Below the pieces are notes generated by a model. The model was not told where the DNA came from. It did no database searches and saw nothing but the letters and a program-made list of their open reading frames with translations. This document shows positions 43,028-54,241 of a DNA stretch of 64,000 nt, piece after piece (the first letter of the stretch is position 1; every line of letters begins with the position of its first letter). Position numbers and translations under genes: made by a program. The DNA is taken from assembly GCF_000149955.1 (NCBI RefSeq), contig NC_030988.1, positions 3,791,351 to 3,855,350 on the forward strand, given 5' to 3'. Source of the DNA: Fusarium oxysporum f. sp. lycopersici 4287 (Eukaryota; Ascomycota; Sordariomycetes; Hypocreales; Nectriaceae).

Positions 43028-44080
43028 ATGATCCGATCATTATCAGCAGAGCCCGCCAAGCCCAAGCGAAAGGGTATGTTGCCATTTCCCTTTGTATATT
43101 TGTTAGTCTTGTTTCATTGTTCTCATGCCATGGATGTCCGGCGCATTGTAGTAAGCATGAACAAAGCAAACCAAAGCAGGACAACCTACCCCTACCATAA
43201 GTTACTAATACAACATCATTCAGGCACCAGAAGTGTTTCTACCCTTACTCCCGCACAACGCGCCCGTAAGAGAGCCAACGATCGAGAGGCCCAGAGGGTG
43301 ATCCGCGCCCGTACCAAAGAGCACATAGAGCGGTTAGAGAGCGAGTTGGCGGTGCTCAAGAGCAAGGAAAGCCGTGACCAGATCGTTCAAGGGCTGTTGC
43401 GCCGCAACAAGGCAATCGAGAAAGAGCTGATTCGACTCGAGCAGATTATGAGGATGTCAATCACTTCGTCATCTTACTCTGCACCAGGTCTAACTCTACG
43501 ACAGCTCTCATTGCCCGAAGAGCTCTTAACGCCATCAGTCTACGATGGAAACCTCAGCACTGATAGCGATGCCATTGATAGTCCTCGTGGATCACCATTC
43601 TCTGGCGACTACAACTCCCTCCCCGACTACAGCCAACAATATGTCCCCTTATCGAACAACTGCGAATCCTTAGCGAGCACCGTCTCCTGCCCCATTCCCT
43701 CCAGCGTCTCGACCCCATCATCATCAGCCGACTATAGCGCTGGCTATATCCCAACCAGCGCGCCCACCTCGGTCCTCCCCTCTAACGACACCAGCTCCTC
43801 AAGTCTCAGCGCTGTGTGCGACAAGGGAGTTGTCAAGATGGAGTATGACGAGGTGGGCCATCACGGTACAATAGCCCAAGAGCTTCCTCTACCCGATATG
43901 AGGCATGGCGAGGAGGTTAGTCACGTTCAATATCCAGACGACGGGTTCCGCCTCAGTGATCCTCCACTGCATCCCGGCACTCCCTATTCTCACGCCTACA
44001 TGCCGCATCAACAGCAGCAGCAGTCCGCCTGGAACCTGTATCCCATGTACTACCCTCAGCCACATTCGTCGGTTCATTAA
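43028..44080 (+). CDS. bZIP transcription factor B, 300 aa, one intron
   Basis: Exon 1 is 43028-43073 (MIRSLSAEPAKPKRK), the intron 43074-43223 (GTATGT...CATTCAG; 150 bases, stop-free, so it can be read through) and exon 2 43224-44080. The bZIP lies at about residues 20-85: basic region ARKRANDREAQRVIRARTKE, leucine zipper IERLESELAVLKSKES. The tail is Ser/Pro/Tyr-rich (YSQQYVPLSNNCESLASTVS) with a Gln run (QQQQQ) and ends YYPQPHSSVH. It is paralogous along its whole length, intron position included, to gene A at 24140. It is the intact member of the pair. Confidence 0.87.
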   Translation: MIRSLSAEPAKPKRKGMLPFPFVYLLVLFHCSHAMDVRRIVVSMNKANQSRTTYPYHKLLIQHHSGTRSVSTLTPAQRARKRANDREAQRVIRARTKEHIERLESELAVLKSKESRDQIVQGLLRRNKAIEKELIRLEQIMRMSITSSSYSAPGLTLRQLSLPEELLTPSVYDGNLSTDSDAIDSPRGSPFSGDYNSLPDYSQQYVPLSNNCESLASTVSCPIPSSVSTPSSSADYSAGYIPTSAPTSVLPSNDTSSSSLSAVCDKGVVKMEYDEVGHHGTIAQELPLPDMRHGEEVSHVQYPDDGFRLSDPPLHPGTPYSHAYMPHQQQQQSAWNLYPMYYPQPHSSVH

Positions 44081-44753
44081 ATTTCCCCGGCGGTTGAAAC
44101 TGGCATGTACCCAGTATTATCATGCCATTGACGTGCCGCCTCGATCATCTTCTGATTGGCTTCGCCCAGAACCGTCGCCAACAGACCCAGGCCAAGGCGA
44201 TCTGCCAGCTTCTAGAACGCGTATAACCCCGCTCCCCATGTCCTGATTCTGTACCCTGCATGTGACCGGCTACAAGCCACGAAGTGTGTTACTCTGAACT
44301 ATTTTTTAAGTTTGAAGTTGCATTAGCAAGAAACTCCAGGATAGCTTTGATATAATTGGCCGAACTTTGACCTCCTGAGACAGTAGGAATAAGCCATCCC
44401 GAATTAGGATGTTGATATGCATGCTGCAAGTGTAATGCGCAGGGCTAGCCTGAAGGTAATATGCTGCCACTGGTCATGTCTTGGTCTTGAGGGGTTAGTT
44501 ACTGCCGTTTATTGATGAAGGCTGATTGATGAACTGTTGCTGTAGGAGGGTCGGAATCGGCCGGAGGCGAAGGCCGCCACTTCTTTTACTGACATGTGAC
44601 GGAGCTATATCCGTTTGACAGTTAAAAAAGACCTCGGACGTTATCCCTGTTGCAGATTACAGTTCATTCTCCGCAGAAATGCTACCCCAAGATCCAGGGG
44701 AACTCTTAAAGCACTAACGTCATCTTGCTAGGGAGAACTTGATTCCTTTCGCC
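44081..44753. other. 3' flank of bZIP B, duplicated with that of bZIP A
   Basis: No gene. Shares blocks with 25135-25760. Confidence 0.6.
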
Positions 44754-44904
44754 CAGGCTGGCGGTCCATTCCATTTCCATCCACGCAGCCTCTTGTAGGA
44801 TGGATGGACGTCCATTTAGTCCCACCTGAGATGGAATGGATGGAAATGGACGCTAAGAGTGGGCCCGTGGAATGGATGGACGTGGAAATGGAAATGCGTG
44901 GACG

Positions 44905-47523
44905 CTATAAAGGTACAGTACACGTGATCCTCCCACCCGTTGCCTCCCGGGCCTCCGCAAAGCTCGTTTCAGCTAACAGATCAGTCCCTGGCACCTTTGC
45001 AACCTCAAGGAGCTTCTCCGTGCTCTTAATATAACCTCCGCAATGCCATGATCTCACCGTCTGTGTCATCCCGATCATACTAGCGTCCAGCCTGGCACGA
45101 TCGTCTCGAACCATTCGACCGCATGTTGAGAAGAGTCTCTCAACATCAGCAGACATAGGAAGGACAGAGAGCACATCGAGAGCCATTTGTGACAGACGTG
45201 GATACTCTTCTCGTCTCTCATACCAATGGCTAATAGGATCTAGGATATTCTGGTCGGACTTGTGGACGTCACGGAACCAATCGCTGTATTCGTCGCCAAC
45301 AGCATGTGTAGAACTGCTAGCCGCATCCTCGGCTTGCAACAAGGTAGTCATCAATGAAGGTGTTTGTAATAGAGTCGGGCCTGACCATATTCTCCACGAT
45401 ACTCGTCAAAGGGATTCCGATATATGCGCCGCTTCTTCGTGGCTGGCTAGTTGCGTTCTCGATCTCGAGAGATAATTCGCGGCTCGTAGTGAGACCAGTA
45501 TAGTTCTTCTACAAGGGACTTTGCAGTTTGGATCCAGTCTGGGCGGTCCGCCCACACGTCCTCGAAATATCCCCAACGATACGCTGGGTTAAGTGCAATG
45601 GCGCCATAATAAACCGGCGTCTCGTCAAGCCGCGAGTAGTACTTGTCAAGCTTTTTCCAACAGAGGTTAATGTAAACCTTGAAGTGCTCGGAATCGGGAT
45701 ATCGATGGGCAGCAGCCTTATATACCTCCATTTTGCCAAGGAGGTATTCATAGCCTAGCAGGGTATCCCACGGACATCCATATGCCCCAACGTATCCTTC
45801 TGTTGAATGTTGGAGGGTTCACCCTCAACTTCAGGATTAAGGTTCAGAATTAAGGTTTGACGCCCTAAACTTAGATCGTAGGACTTTCATCTAGGACTTT
45901 CTAGGACTCAAGTCCTAGAAGGAACCAGTCAAAGATATAAGGTCTCAATGGTCCTTCGATTGCGAAAGAATCAAGAAATATACACGATTCACCTTAATAT
46001 CTGACACCTTCCTTCCGCTTGCGCTGCTGACCGTCGCCTTCAAGAGTAATCAAGACGTGCTCGAAGTGTTGAAGGACCACGTTAAATAAGGAAATAATAG
46101 CCCAGTCCTTCTCCTCGAGTTTATTCTCGTCCCTAAGGCAGAGCGGCATCTCGCTGCTTGACTTCTTTCCCCTCAATACCAACCCCTCCCACTCGCTCTT
46201 CTGCGCATACCAAAGGTCCTCGAGGAAGTCTTTCAGGTGAAGGGCACGCCGAATCATATAAAGGGTGGAAAGCCAACGGGTAACCACATCAATGATAACA
46301 TCTAGAGGTTTCTTCGCTCGAACCACCGGATCGTCAGACTTGCTGTACGCGGTAAGCTGAAGAGACCGGAGGAGATTGGTAAGCGAGTCTGAGCGGTGGA
46401 TCCAGAAGATGAGGTTATAAAGTTTCCCAACTGGTCCTTTTCGTCGCCATAGCTCGTGGGCCTTCGCGTCAAGGGTCTCGTTCCCTTGGATATCATCCTC
46501 GAAGGCCTCGGAATTATGGCCAAAAAGAAGTGCTTTAACGGCGAGATTGAGGATATGGCCAAAGCAGCGCAATCGCCGAGTTTTACCCTTGAAACCGATC
46601 GCTTTCCCAATTTCTTCCATCGCCGTGTCGCTATTGCTGGCGTTATCAAGTGTGAAATATCCCACCTTATGGGTTATGCCGTAGCTTCGAAGGACCTCGA
46701 CCACGTGGGTGGCGATATTGTCCCCAGAATGGCGGTCAACAAGCTCAGGAAGGCCAAGCACAAGCTTTCCTGGCTGGCCAAGGGCGTTGAGAAAGTAGCA
46801 ACAGATTCCATACAAAGCGTGGCGATTATTGGACCTTCAACCATCGAACGCAATATGAAGTAACCCTGGAGCTGTCGCTAATGCTCGCTTGATCTCAGCC
46901 TTGTTTTCCTCGTATACCTGAAGAATACGCCTACAGACGGTATTGTGGGTAATATGCGCTTCGGTTGTATTCACGAGTGGATTGAGATATTCGAAAGCGG
47001 CGCGGAGGTATGGATCTTCAGTCTGTCGGAAAGAAGAATTGCTGTTGATAATCCACGAGACTACCAAGCGCTGGAAGACTAACCGGTCAAAACGGCCAAT
47101 GATCTGGTTTGCAATCTGCTGCTCTCGCGCATCACGGGTATTCAACTTCATCATCTCGGCGATATTCCTCGATGGTATCTTCTTTGCTTTGCTAGGCGGC
47201 TTCCGTCTTCCGGAAGGGTCACAGACCTTGTGGTCATTCCAGGGATGGATCTCCGCGTTCTGCGTACCACTCGAGGCCGCCGAATGAGGGTTTGGCCTGC
47301 GACTGTCAACACAGACCTTGCAAACCCATCGCCGCTTTGTATCGTCATCGCTCTTCTCGATATCGTAGCCGAATTGCCATATCCACGACGATATAGACGC
47401 ACAGCGCTGGGATTGCGTGTAGCCAGGGAAGTCTTTCCAAGGGAAGAGGTCCCACGAGGTCTTCTTATCCCCTTGGTCTGGCGGCTCGAGCGCCATAGAG
47501 CTGACAATTCGACTCTCAGCCAT
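44905..47523 (-). pseudogene. hAT transposase pseudogene (element 3)
   Basis: From an ATG at 47523: BED-type domain (FPGYTQSQRCASISSWIWQF, RRWVCKVC), LLHIAFDG, a TGA where Trp is expected (about 46835), HSGDNIATHVVEVLRSYGIT, YFTLDNASNSDTAMEEIG, RRLRCFGHILNLAVKALLF, then the solo LTR, then GYVGAYGCPWDTLLGYEYLL, YPRLSQMALDVLSVLPMSAD and VERLFSTCGRM (dimerisation). Removing the LTR and one target copy rejoins the frame exactly (...KRKEG|YVGAYG...). Other damage: that stop and a break near 45400. It is related to elements 2 and 4. Confidence 0.88.
45801..46006 (+). repeat. Solo LTR (206 bp) inserted in hAT element 3
   Basis: Starts TGTTGAATGTTGGAGGG and ends AATATCTGACA, flanked by exact 5-base duplications CCTTC (45796-45800 and 46007-46011). 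It differs from the copia LTR family at 19.5 kb; an inverted diverged relative is at 25863-26083. Orientation is assigned by the TG...CA reading. Confidence 0.9.
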
Positions 47524-48112
47524 TCTACGCGGTACAGAATGCAGTTGCATGGAGACGCTCGAACGCGGTACCGTGACGCGAAATGTCCACGACCCCATGG
47601 CTGTTATGTTCTGTTTAAAGATACCTTAATTTGTATGTGAAAATGCCTGGTATATAGGTACTTGCGATCTCTACCGACCATGACCAAGTTAGTCCTCCCT
47701 GAATTACAGGGTATTCTGGGGACTAGGCTAGGAACCCCCTACCAGTCCATACCCCTGCTTCCATTTCCACCTAACCATTCCACGGAGCCCTGGCGTGGAT
47801 GGATGGATTATGTAACGGCAGCTCCATGGAGTGGATGAAAATGGATGCACGGACCATCCATTTCCACGCCATGGATACGTGGACAGTGGACGTGGAATGG
47901 ATCGCCAGCCTGGATGAGCGCTGCACAGCACAGCCTCTGGTAGACAGACCAGGCTTCAGCTGCTGAAGATGGGACGCTGAACACTTGGAGAATTTGACCT
48001 TCAAGCAGGACTGTCACAGGGACAAGCGAGGCTGGGAAAAGTGGCAAGGTGTAAGGACTGGAGAGGTTAAGGATGTTAAGGGTAAAATGTGGGGAGAACA
48101 ATGTAACGAGAT

Positions 48113-48158
48113 GGCCCTATGAGGCGTATCCTCCCGGGCGTAATAACTTCATTCATTT
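48113..48158 (+). mobile_element. LINE 3' terminal scrap
   Basis: GCCCTATGAGGCGTATCCTCCC followed by TTCATTCATT matches the 3' end and TTCA tail of the LINE at 51.03-51.09 kb, in opposite orientation. Everything upstream of this LINE end is missing or unrecognisable. Confidence 0.7.
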
Positions 48159-48163
48159 CGTTT

Positions 48164-48660
48164 AGGGCTGGGGTATTGGATGGGAAACGGGCAACGGGCA
48201 ACGACCAATAAGAAAGCTTGGAAGACAGTTACAGCGATGGGACCGGATGTCAAGTGGGTTTCGTCAGCAAGATGGAATGTCGATGGAAACGTGTGGACAT
48301 CGTCGGGTGTGAGTATTCCCCTCTAGAGCTTTTGACATAATGGATATGCTAACAAGGCTGGGGCAGGTTACTTCTGGCTTGGATCTAATCTTCGCCTTTA
48401 TTGAAGAGATTTATGGCGCGACTTATGCGAAGGACCTTCAGGGGACGATTGAGTTCATGAGAATGGATGATGCGTGCGATGATCCTTTCGCTGAGGTGCA
48501 TGACATTCCACCCAGTGGTGACTGTAGACTGGTAAAAGTGCATAGGAGCGAATATTATGTTCGGCCCGTCTATTCTAGATTATTCGCTAGTTCTTTCGTC
48601 AAGCCCATAACTCCCAAGTCTCAACCACGACTCCTTCAACACAAATTACGTCAGCTCTAG
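48164..48660 (+). pseudogene. DJ-1/PfpI family protein, C-terminal part, frameshifted
   Basis: After a splice acceptor-like TTTAG, the DNA reads [10 protein letters not shown], then, following an extra 7 bases, [20 protein letters not shown], an intron at about 48308-48366 (GTGAGT...GCTAAC...GGCAG), then SGLDLIFAFIEEIYGATYAK and the closing DDPFAEVHDI. This is the typical C-terminal half of fungal DJ-1/PfpI (class I glutamine amidotransferase-like) proteins. The 7-base tandem duplication CGGGCAA near 48195-48208 breaks the frame. The N-terminal half with the catalytic Cys is absent; a LINE scrap and hAT element 3 lie there instead. It overlaps by a few bases the end of the convergent gene at 48646. 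Confidence 0.72.
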
Positions 48661-49941
48661 TGCGCTACTAGAAACATCAGACATCAGACGGCTTTCCTTC
48701 CTCCGCATTCTAATCATCTTGCGAACAGAACCCGCAGTATACATTGCAAATACAATGATACTGACAACAGCATAGGCAATGATCAGACCCGTAGAAGCAC
48801 CTGATAACTGCAGACCAATCCCACCATTAACGATCCCAATTATCATCAAAGCCCGGCCGTACCAGAGATGGGCGTGGCTAACGGCGGTTCGTCGTTCGTA
48901 TCTGAGGTAGTTCTTGTGATGCCACCATCCTAGGATTGGCTGTATAATCATGAGGATGCATACAATGGTGCCGAGCTGGACATGAGGTTCGGTGAACCAC
49001 TAAACACGAGTTAGCAAGTATTGTCGTTCAAAGAACAATTGTTGGAATACATACGTCTCCGCCGCGGTCGGCAGCAATCTTGCCGACACCAAAGCCAGCC
49101 CACATGCCGATAAACATAATTATCTGCCATGAAGCATGAACAAGCCACTTCCCCAGCAACGGCATCAATAGGGAACCGATGGGAAATCCTAGTAGGAAAA
49201 CGACGGACATAATGACACCATGAATCGTGCCAGTATGGTCCTCACCACCACCGCCACCGGCAACAGCGTCGTTGCTGGAGCCTGAGCTAGGCTGAGTATT
49301 CGACTTGTTGGTAAAAGGGTTGTTGTTCGAAGTTATGAATGCTTTTGAAAGGTCGACTGAGAAACCGTCGGTGCCGTCGTGCTCGTCGAAGTCAGCACTG
49401 ACATCGGTCGTGTCCAAAGGACTACCAGTCCTCCAAGCACTGATCCAGTCACTAGACCCTTTCAAGTCCAAAGTACCTAGGTCACCACATTCTATATTTG
49501 CCACCATCGTTTTATTCGAGACGCCGCTTCCTTCAAGAAGCTTGACAGAACTCATGCGGCTATACTCAGGCATATTATGGCCATGCCCCTTTCTCGTGCT
49601 CAAGGTAACATTCCCAGAACCGTCTTGATAAACGACGAACATTGTAGAGCCGCTCATGCGGTCTCCGGTTCCGAGGGCGATCCATTGGTAATCGGTGGGA
49701 GCTTCGAGTCGTAGGAATAACGTGTCAGAGCTTGACGAGGCTGTTGAAGATGGCACGCCCCAGCTGTAACAAATCTTGCTAGAATCTCCATCGCAGTAGG
49801 ACACTGGAGATGCTGATGTCTTTCCAGCGACTAGATAAGAAGGTTTATGAGATCCTGCCTAATGCTGCATTTTTTGAGCAGTCAGGGGGTCTTACTTAGC
49901 GCTAGAGCGCCAACAATGGCTTTTGTCGGGGTGAGCTTCAT
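48646..49941 (-). CDS. DOMON + cytochrome b561 membrane protein, 391 aa
   Basis: Exons 49941-49896, 49830-49055 and 48999-48646; introns of 65 and 55 bases. A signal peptide (MKLTPTKAIVGALAL...) is followed by an extracellular DOMON domain of the cellobiose dehydrogenase cytochrome type (residues ~25-195: ICYSWGVPSSTA, YQWIALGTGDRMSGSTMFVV, RKGHGHNMPEYS; Met and His candidates for haem), a Ser/Gly linker, and a five-helix cytochrome b561 domain with His residues in TIHGVIM, VHASWQI, EPHVQLG and SHAHLWYG. Such proteins move electrons across a membrane; electron donor and acceptor are unknown. It is complete, with all key His seen, and is one of the best-preserved genes in the window. Confidence 0.92.
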
Positions 49942-51030
49942 GTCAATGGATCATGAATGTCTCAACGGCTAATTGTGGCAATGAGTGACTAATGTGTTGA
50001 GAAGGTATACTGTGCTGATACTCGAGTAGAGCGTTCTAAAGATACTCGATAGACCATCATGAAACTCCTTTTGGATTTAACGCTCTTTAAGCTTCATTTT
50101 TCTGGCCAATTTGACTAACCAACAGTTAGCATACGTAATCCTCCTCAAAAGCCACTGCAAAAATAGCCCTGATCTAAAACCTCCGGGTTCTTTGCGCCAA
50201 TCACAAGTCATGTAATTATGCTTACGCCTTTCCAGAATGTCGGGTGGCTGCACTTCCAGCCGAAAGTACGTCAGCCCTCCCTTTATCCCAAAATATTCAA
50301 TCACCTAAAATGGCGGCCGACTACTACAGTAGGAGCATTTTAGGGTCGGATCATGCCCATGCACAGAGATCGTTGCCAAGAGATCCCCCAGTCTTGGCGT
50401 CAATGATCGGAAGTTGCTCCATTTTGAGCCTCTTGGTGGTATGCTAGAGGGAAAGACTTACGCGGCCTTGAAATTAATCATAGACTGGACAGGGAATTTT
50501 TAGAGACAGTGTCATGGTGTTGGATGCGCCACATGTTTCAGCAGAAATGGCTGCATTCGCGGCTCACCTTGTTTGCCGTACAACCGATATTTATCAGACC
50601 TCGGTTAGCTTTATGCATAAGTTCAACACCCAAAATTTACCATCGGGCTTTACATCCTGTCGAGAAGGTTAGTGCGAGAAATATGACGATACTTTTGTTT
50701 GTTGCTGACTAGCAAATTGCCCGCACTACGTGTCACTGCTATCATAGCCCCTTCTACATACATCTTACCCGTGGACTAAATGAACCTACTTTTCGATATC
50801 ACCAGTTTAGAAGCCGGTGTATCAGAGCTAGTGGTGTTAGTTCAGCGGATATTGCCGTGAGTAAAATTCCCCCCCTTTACTTCGTGATCTGATGATGCAT
50901 GAGGGTACAGTCACACACGTTATTTGATTGGCTGCCCAAAACTTGGTGTCGCACTGAGCGTGCTTAAAGAGTTAAAGTAAAATGTGTTGAGCAGCAGCAA
51001 AAATATGCTGATTTTTGTCTCAAGTTATCT
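49942..51030. other. Intergenic stretch, no gene seen
   Basis: Only short unrecognised frames; the right edge is the LINE tail. Confidence 0.45.
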
Positions 51031-51099
51031 CTTATGAATGAATGAATGAATTTATTCCGCCAGGGAGGATACGCCTCATAGGGCCCACGACATGTATGC

Positions 51100-54000
51100 G
51101 TTTTGCTCGTCTCTCGGGCCAAGAGTGGCGGAGTACTTTGCTACAATATTATCATTCGCTCCTCCGCTGGCGGTGTTGCGCACAATGCCACCTATGCCGA
51201 CTAGTCCCGTTTCTCGCAGAGGCGCTCGTTGCGATGAGCACTTGTCTCATGTTGCTGGTCTCGGTCACGTCGTCACCTGTATCTACATATGCCGCTGCCT
51301 CCTTGTCTGAATCGTACTCCACCACCATGTGTCTATGCCACGGTGGTAGTGCATACGGCTCGATCGTTTCCATCCGTTCTATTGCGCCATCGTGGGCGAG
51401 TGCTAGTTTCGTCAACGGCGACATATACCTCCGTGTCTCCCTCACCCTAAGTGTCGCCAGCGGGTGCGCCTTCGGCAGTGTTTGCATGTTGACGTAGAGC
51501 CGTGTGCCGGCCTGCGCGTGGCGTTCACCGATGGGTAGAATACCAGCTTCAGCTTCCGCCACTGCCATCGAAACCGTCTTGAAGGCTCCTGTGATGGCTT
51601 GCACACCCATTTTCTGTGCCTCGTTCAGCCACCTGGTCTCCCTCCACCCGCGTCGGTGGGACCAAACGTTCGAAGCGTAGTATCGTCGGGGCCACCGTTG
51701 CTACAAACAACTGTCTCGCCGTCCGGGGCGTCAACATCTTCAGCCTTCGTAGACACATGGCCGCCCGAAGTCCCCGTGTAGCTGCTTCCTTTACGTGTTC
51801 CTCATACCGCAACTCCGAGTCCATCACTAGTCCTAGTATCTTGCCACTTTTCTTTGGGATGATCGCCTGGCCTTTGATCGTATACGGGCTTTCATCGGTG
51901 CGTTCGTGATGGCGCGTGAAGTGTATGATGACTGTCTTGTCCTCCTCAAATGTCGCCCCGCTTCGTCTTTGCCACTCCAGTGCTCTGTCGATGACGGCCT
52001 GGATGCCTACTCGGTTGGCTTCTGCTGTCGGACCCGTCACCCAGGCTGAGTAGTCATCGATAAAGGCGATTGATCCACCTTTTGCATCGATCTTGCATTG
52101 CACGAGGTCTGCGTTGAAGAAAAGGAACAGCACCGGTGACAGCGGCGACCCTTGCGGAAGCCCAGCCTGTGGCAGGTCCCGTCGCCCAGAGGTGTAGCCG
52201 TTTACCACGATCGTCACGGATCGATTGGAGCAGAAAGCGTCGATCCACTTTACTACCCCCTTGGGGATGCCTCTGGCTTCCAGTCTCTGCAGTAATCGAT
52301 CCTTGAATACCCCGTTGTATGCTCCCTTCACGTCGAAGCTTATCAGGCTGAGCACCTTCCGGTTGCGCCACGCTTTGTAGATGTGCTCCTGAAGGAGCAG
52401 GAGAGCCTGGTCGGCCGATCGTTGCTTCCTTCCGCCAAAATGGTTGGTGGGTAGCAGTCCGAATGTCTCTACCGCGTACGAGATCCGGTCAGCCACGATT
52501 GCCTCTAGAATCTTGCCCAGAGTCGATAGAAGTGAGATCGGTCTCCATGACTTGGCTACCTTGTAGTTGTCCTTGCCTGGCTTCTTGAGCGGGATGATTT
52601 TCGCGCTCCTCCACTGGACCGGCAGCTCTCCGTCTCTCAGGGATGTCCGAAACAGATGCAACACCCGCTCTCCCACTACTGGCCAGAGCTGCTTCCACAC
52701 CATCGCCTGCAGTCCATCTTCGCCTGGGGCTTTCCATGCCTTGGCCGCCATCACCTTCTCTTCCACCTCCTCTAGCGTCAACTCTGGCATCGCTACTTCT
52801 CGCTGCGCCGGCCGGCGCTCTTCATCCTCGATCACAGCCGGCAGAGGGGGGAAGAAGACGCTGAGAAGCTCCTCTGCCTGTTCTGCCTTGTCGCTCGTCG
52901 TCGTTCCATCTCTTCTCTTTAGAGGAGGTATTTTATCACCGCTCGGCTTCGAGCCAAACTTCGAGCTGCCCGTGGAACTCGTGGAGTCAAGAAACCATCC
53001 TGTACTTCATCTCAGCCTGACCAGGGTGCCTTTTTCTGCCTCCTGATCGCGTCGTGGTATTCCTGTGCCGCTTCTCTGGCCTTTTGCTCTAGGTCTGCTG
53101 CCTCTCGTCCTCGTCGCCGGCATGCCCTTGCCTGGTTGCGCCAATATGTGTACATCCGCCGCAGTCGGGTCAGGTCCGTCGTCCACCACCTCTTGGCATA
53201 AGGCGACGGCTTGACCCGTGGGACCAGGTCGTTGATCGCGTCCAGCACCACCGACATTAGCCTGTCCGTCTGAGCCTGCACTGTGCCGCCAAACGGCAAC
53301 GCTTCCAGTTTCGTCCTCACCCTCTCCTTGATCTCTAACCAAGGTGCATTTTTGAATAGCAGTCTGTCGCTGGGCGTTCGTTCCGGCGGTGTTGTGTCAA
53401 ACTCCGTTCGGATCGCCCGATGGTCCGATCCATGCTCTGTTGGATGTATCCCACAGCTCGTCATCTCGTCTGCCAGCTCCGTTGATGCCAGCACCAGGTC
53501 AATCGTGCTCGCTATACCCCCTGGGCCTTCCCACGTTTTCGTGCCTCGGGGCAGCAGGCCGTGAAGGCCATGTTCTCCCATCAGCTCTATGATCGGTCCA
53601 GCTTCGCCTTGCCTCCTTCCCGTCACTTCATCACCTCCCCATAGTGTGTCATGACGATTGAAATCCCCTACCAAGATCACGTCAGTTCTTCTGCCGGACC
53701 CATTGCGGAATTTTGCAATCGCCGTGTGCAGCTGTCCCATCGCCGCTTCGAGTGCCTGCTCGTTTCTCCCCTCTATATATACCGACACAACCAGCACGTC
53801 ACGCTCAGGGAACCTGACGATCGCTGCCGTCAGGTCTGGTGACGGTATCGGGACCTGCTCTGCCTCCAAGTCCCTCCGTACCCAGAGCATGCTGCGGATC
53901 GGCCATCGCGACACACGCGGCTCACGCGTCTTGGTGGGGATCATCTTCGTCCAGTTGCTGTGGTGATTAGGCACCGTCATCACCTGTCCCTCGATTGTGC

Positions 54001-54241
54001 ATGCCCATGGCTCTGCCACCGCCAGCGCTACATAGTCCTCAAGTTCTTTGTCATTCATCATGCTCAGATGCACCTTATCGTTCTTACGCACGTTCAGTTG
54101 GTACACTTGTAGCCTAGTGCTCATCTCCTCGCATTTGACGCAATCGACATGCTCGACGGAATGATTCGTGCCGTCCTCCGCATGACACGCACACTGGCTC
54201 TGCTGATTCGCATTGTCCATGGTGATGTCCTCGCTCCGCAC
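51100..54241 (-). pseudogene. LINE ORF2 (endonuclease, reverse transcriptase, partial RNase H)
   Basis: 54241-53012 is the AP endonuclease: LQVYQLNVRKNDKVHLSMMN, VDVILVGDFNRHD-type motif (VILVGDFNRHDTLWGGDE) and GSDHRAI. The frame breaks near 53012-52960. 52835-51549 is the reverse transcriptase: AWKAPGEDGLQAMVW, SWRPISLLSTLGKILEAIVA, ISFDVKGAYNGV, GLPQGSPLSPVLFLFF and the catalytic box FIDDYSAW (FIDD in place of the usual YADD). A further shift near 51610 leads to KLALAHDGAIERMETIEPYA and the start of RNase H (GIGGIVRNTASGG), which is cut short. Confidence 0.88.

Larger units (their letters stand above)
44754..47912 (-). mobile_element. hAT element 3, TCCATT-rich ends, interrupted by a solo LTR
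   Basis: Terminal inverted repeats CAGGCTGGCGGTCCATTCCA (44754-44773) and, inverted, CAGGCTGGCGATCCATTCCA (47912-47893), 19 of 20 matching. Both subterminal regions (44754-44920, 47755-47912) are arrays of TCCATT/AATGGA words. With the inserted LTR removed the element is about 2.95 kb. No 8-base target duplication was recognised. Confidence 0.88.

Noticed and set aside
44746..47920. 8-base target duplication for hAT element 3
   Set aside because: Flanks CTTTCGCC and GATGAGCG do not match; no duplication claimed.
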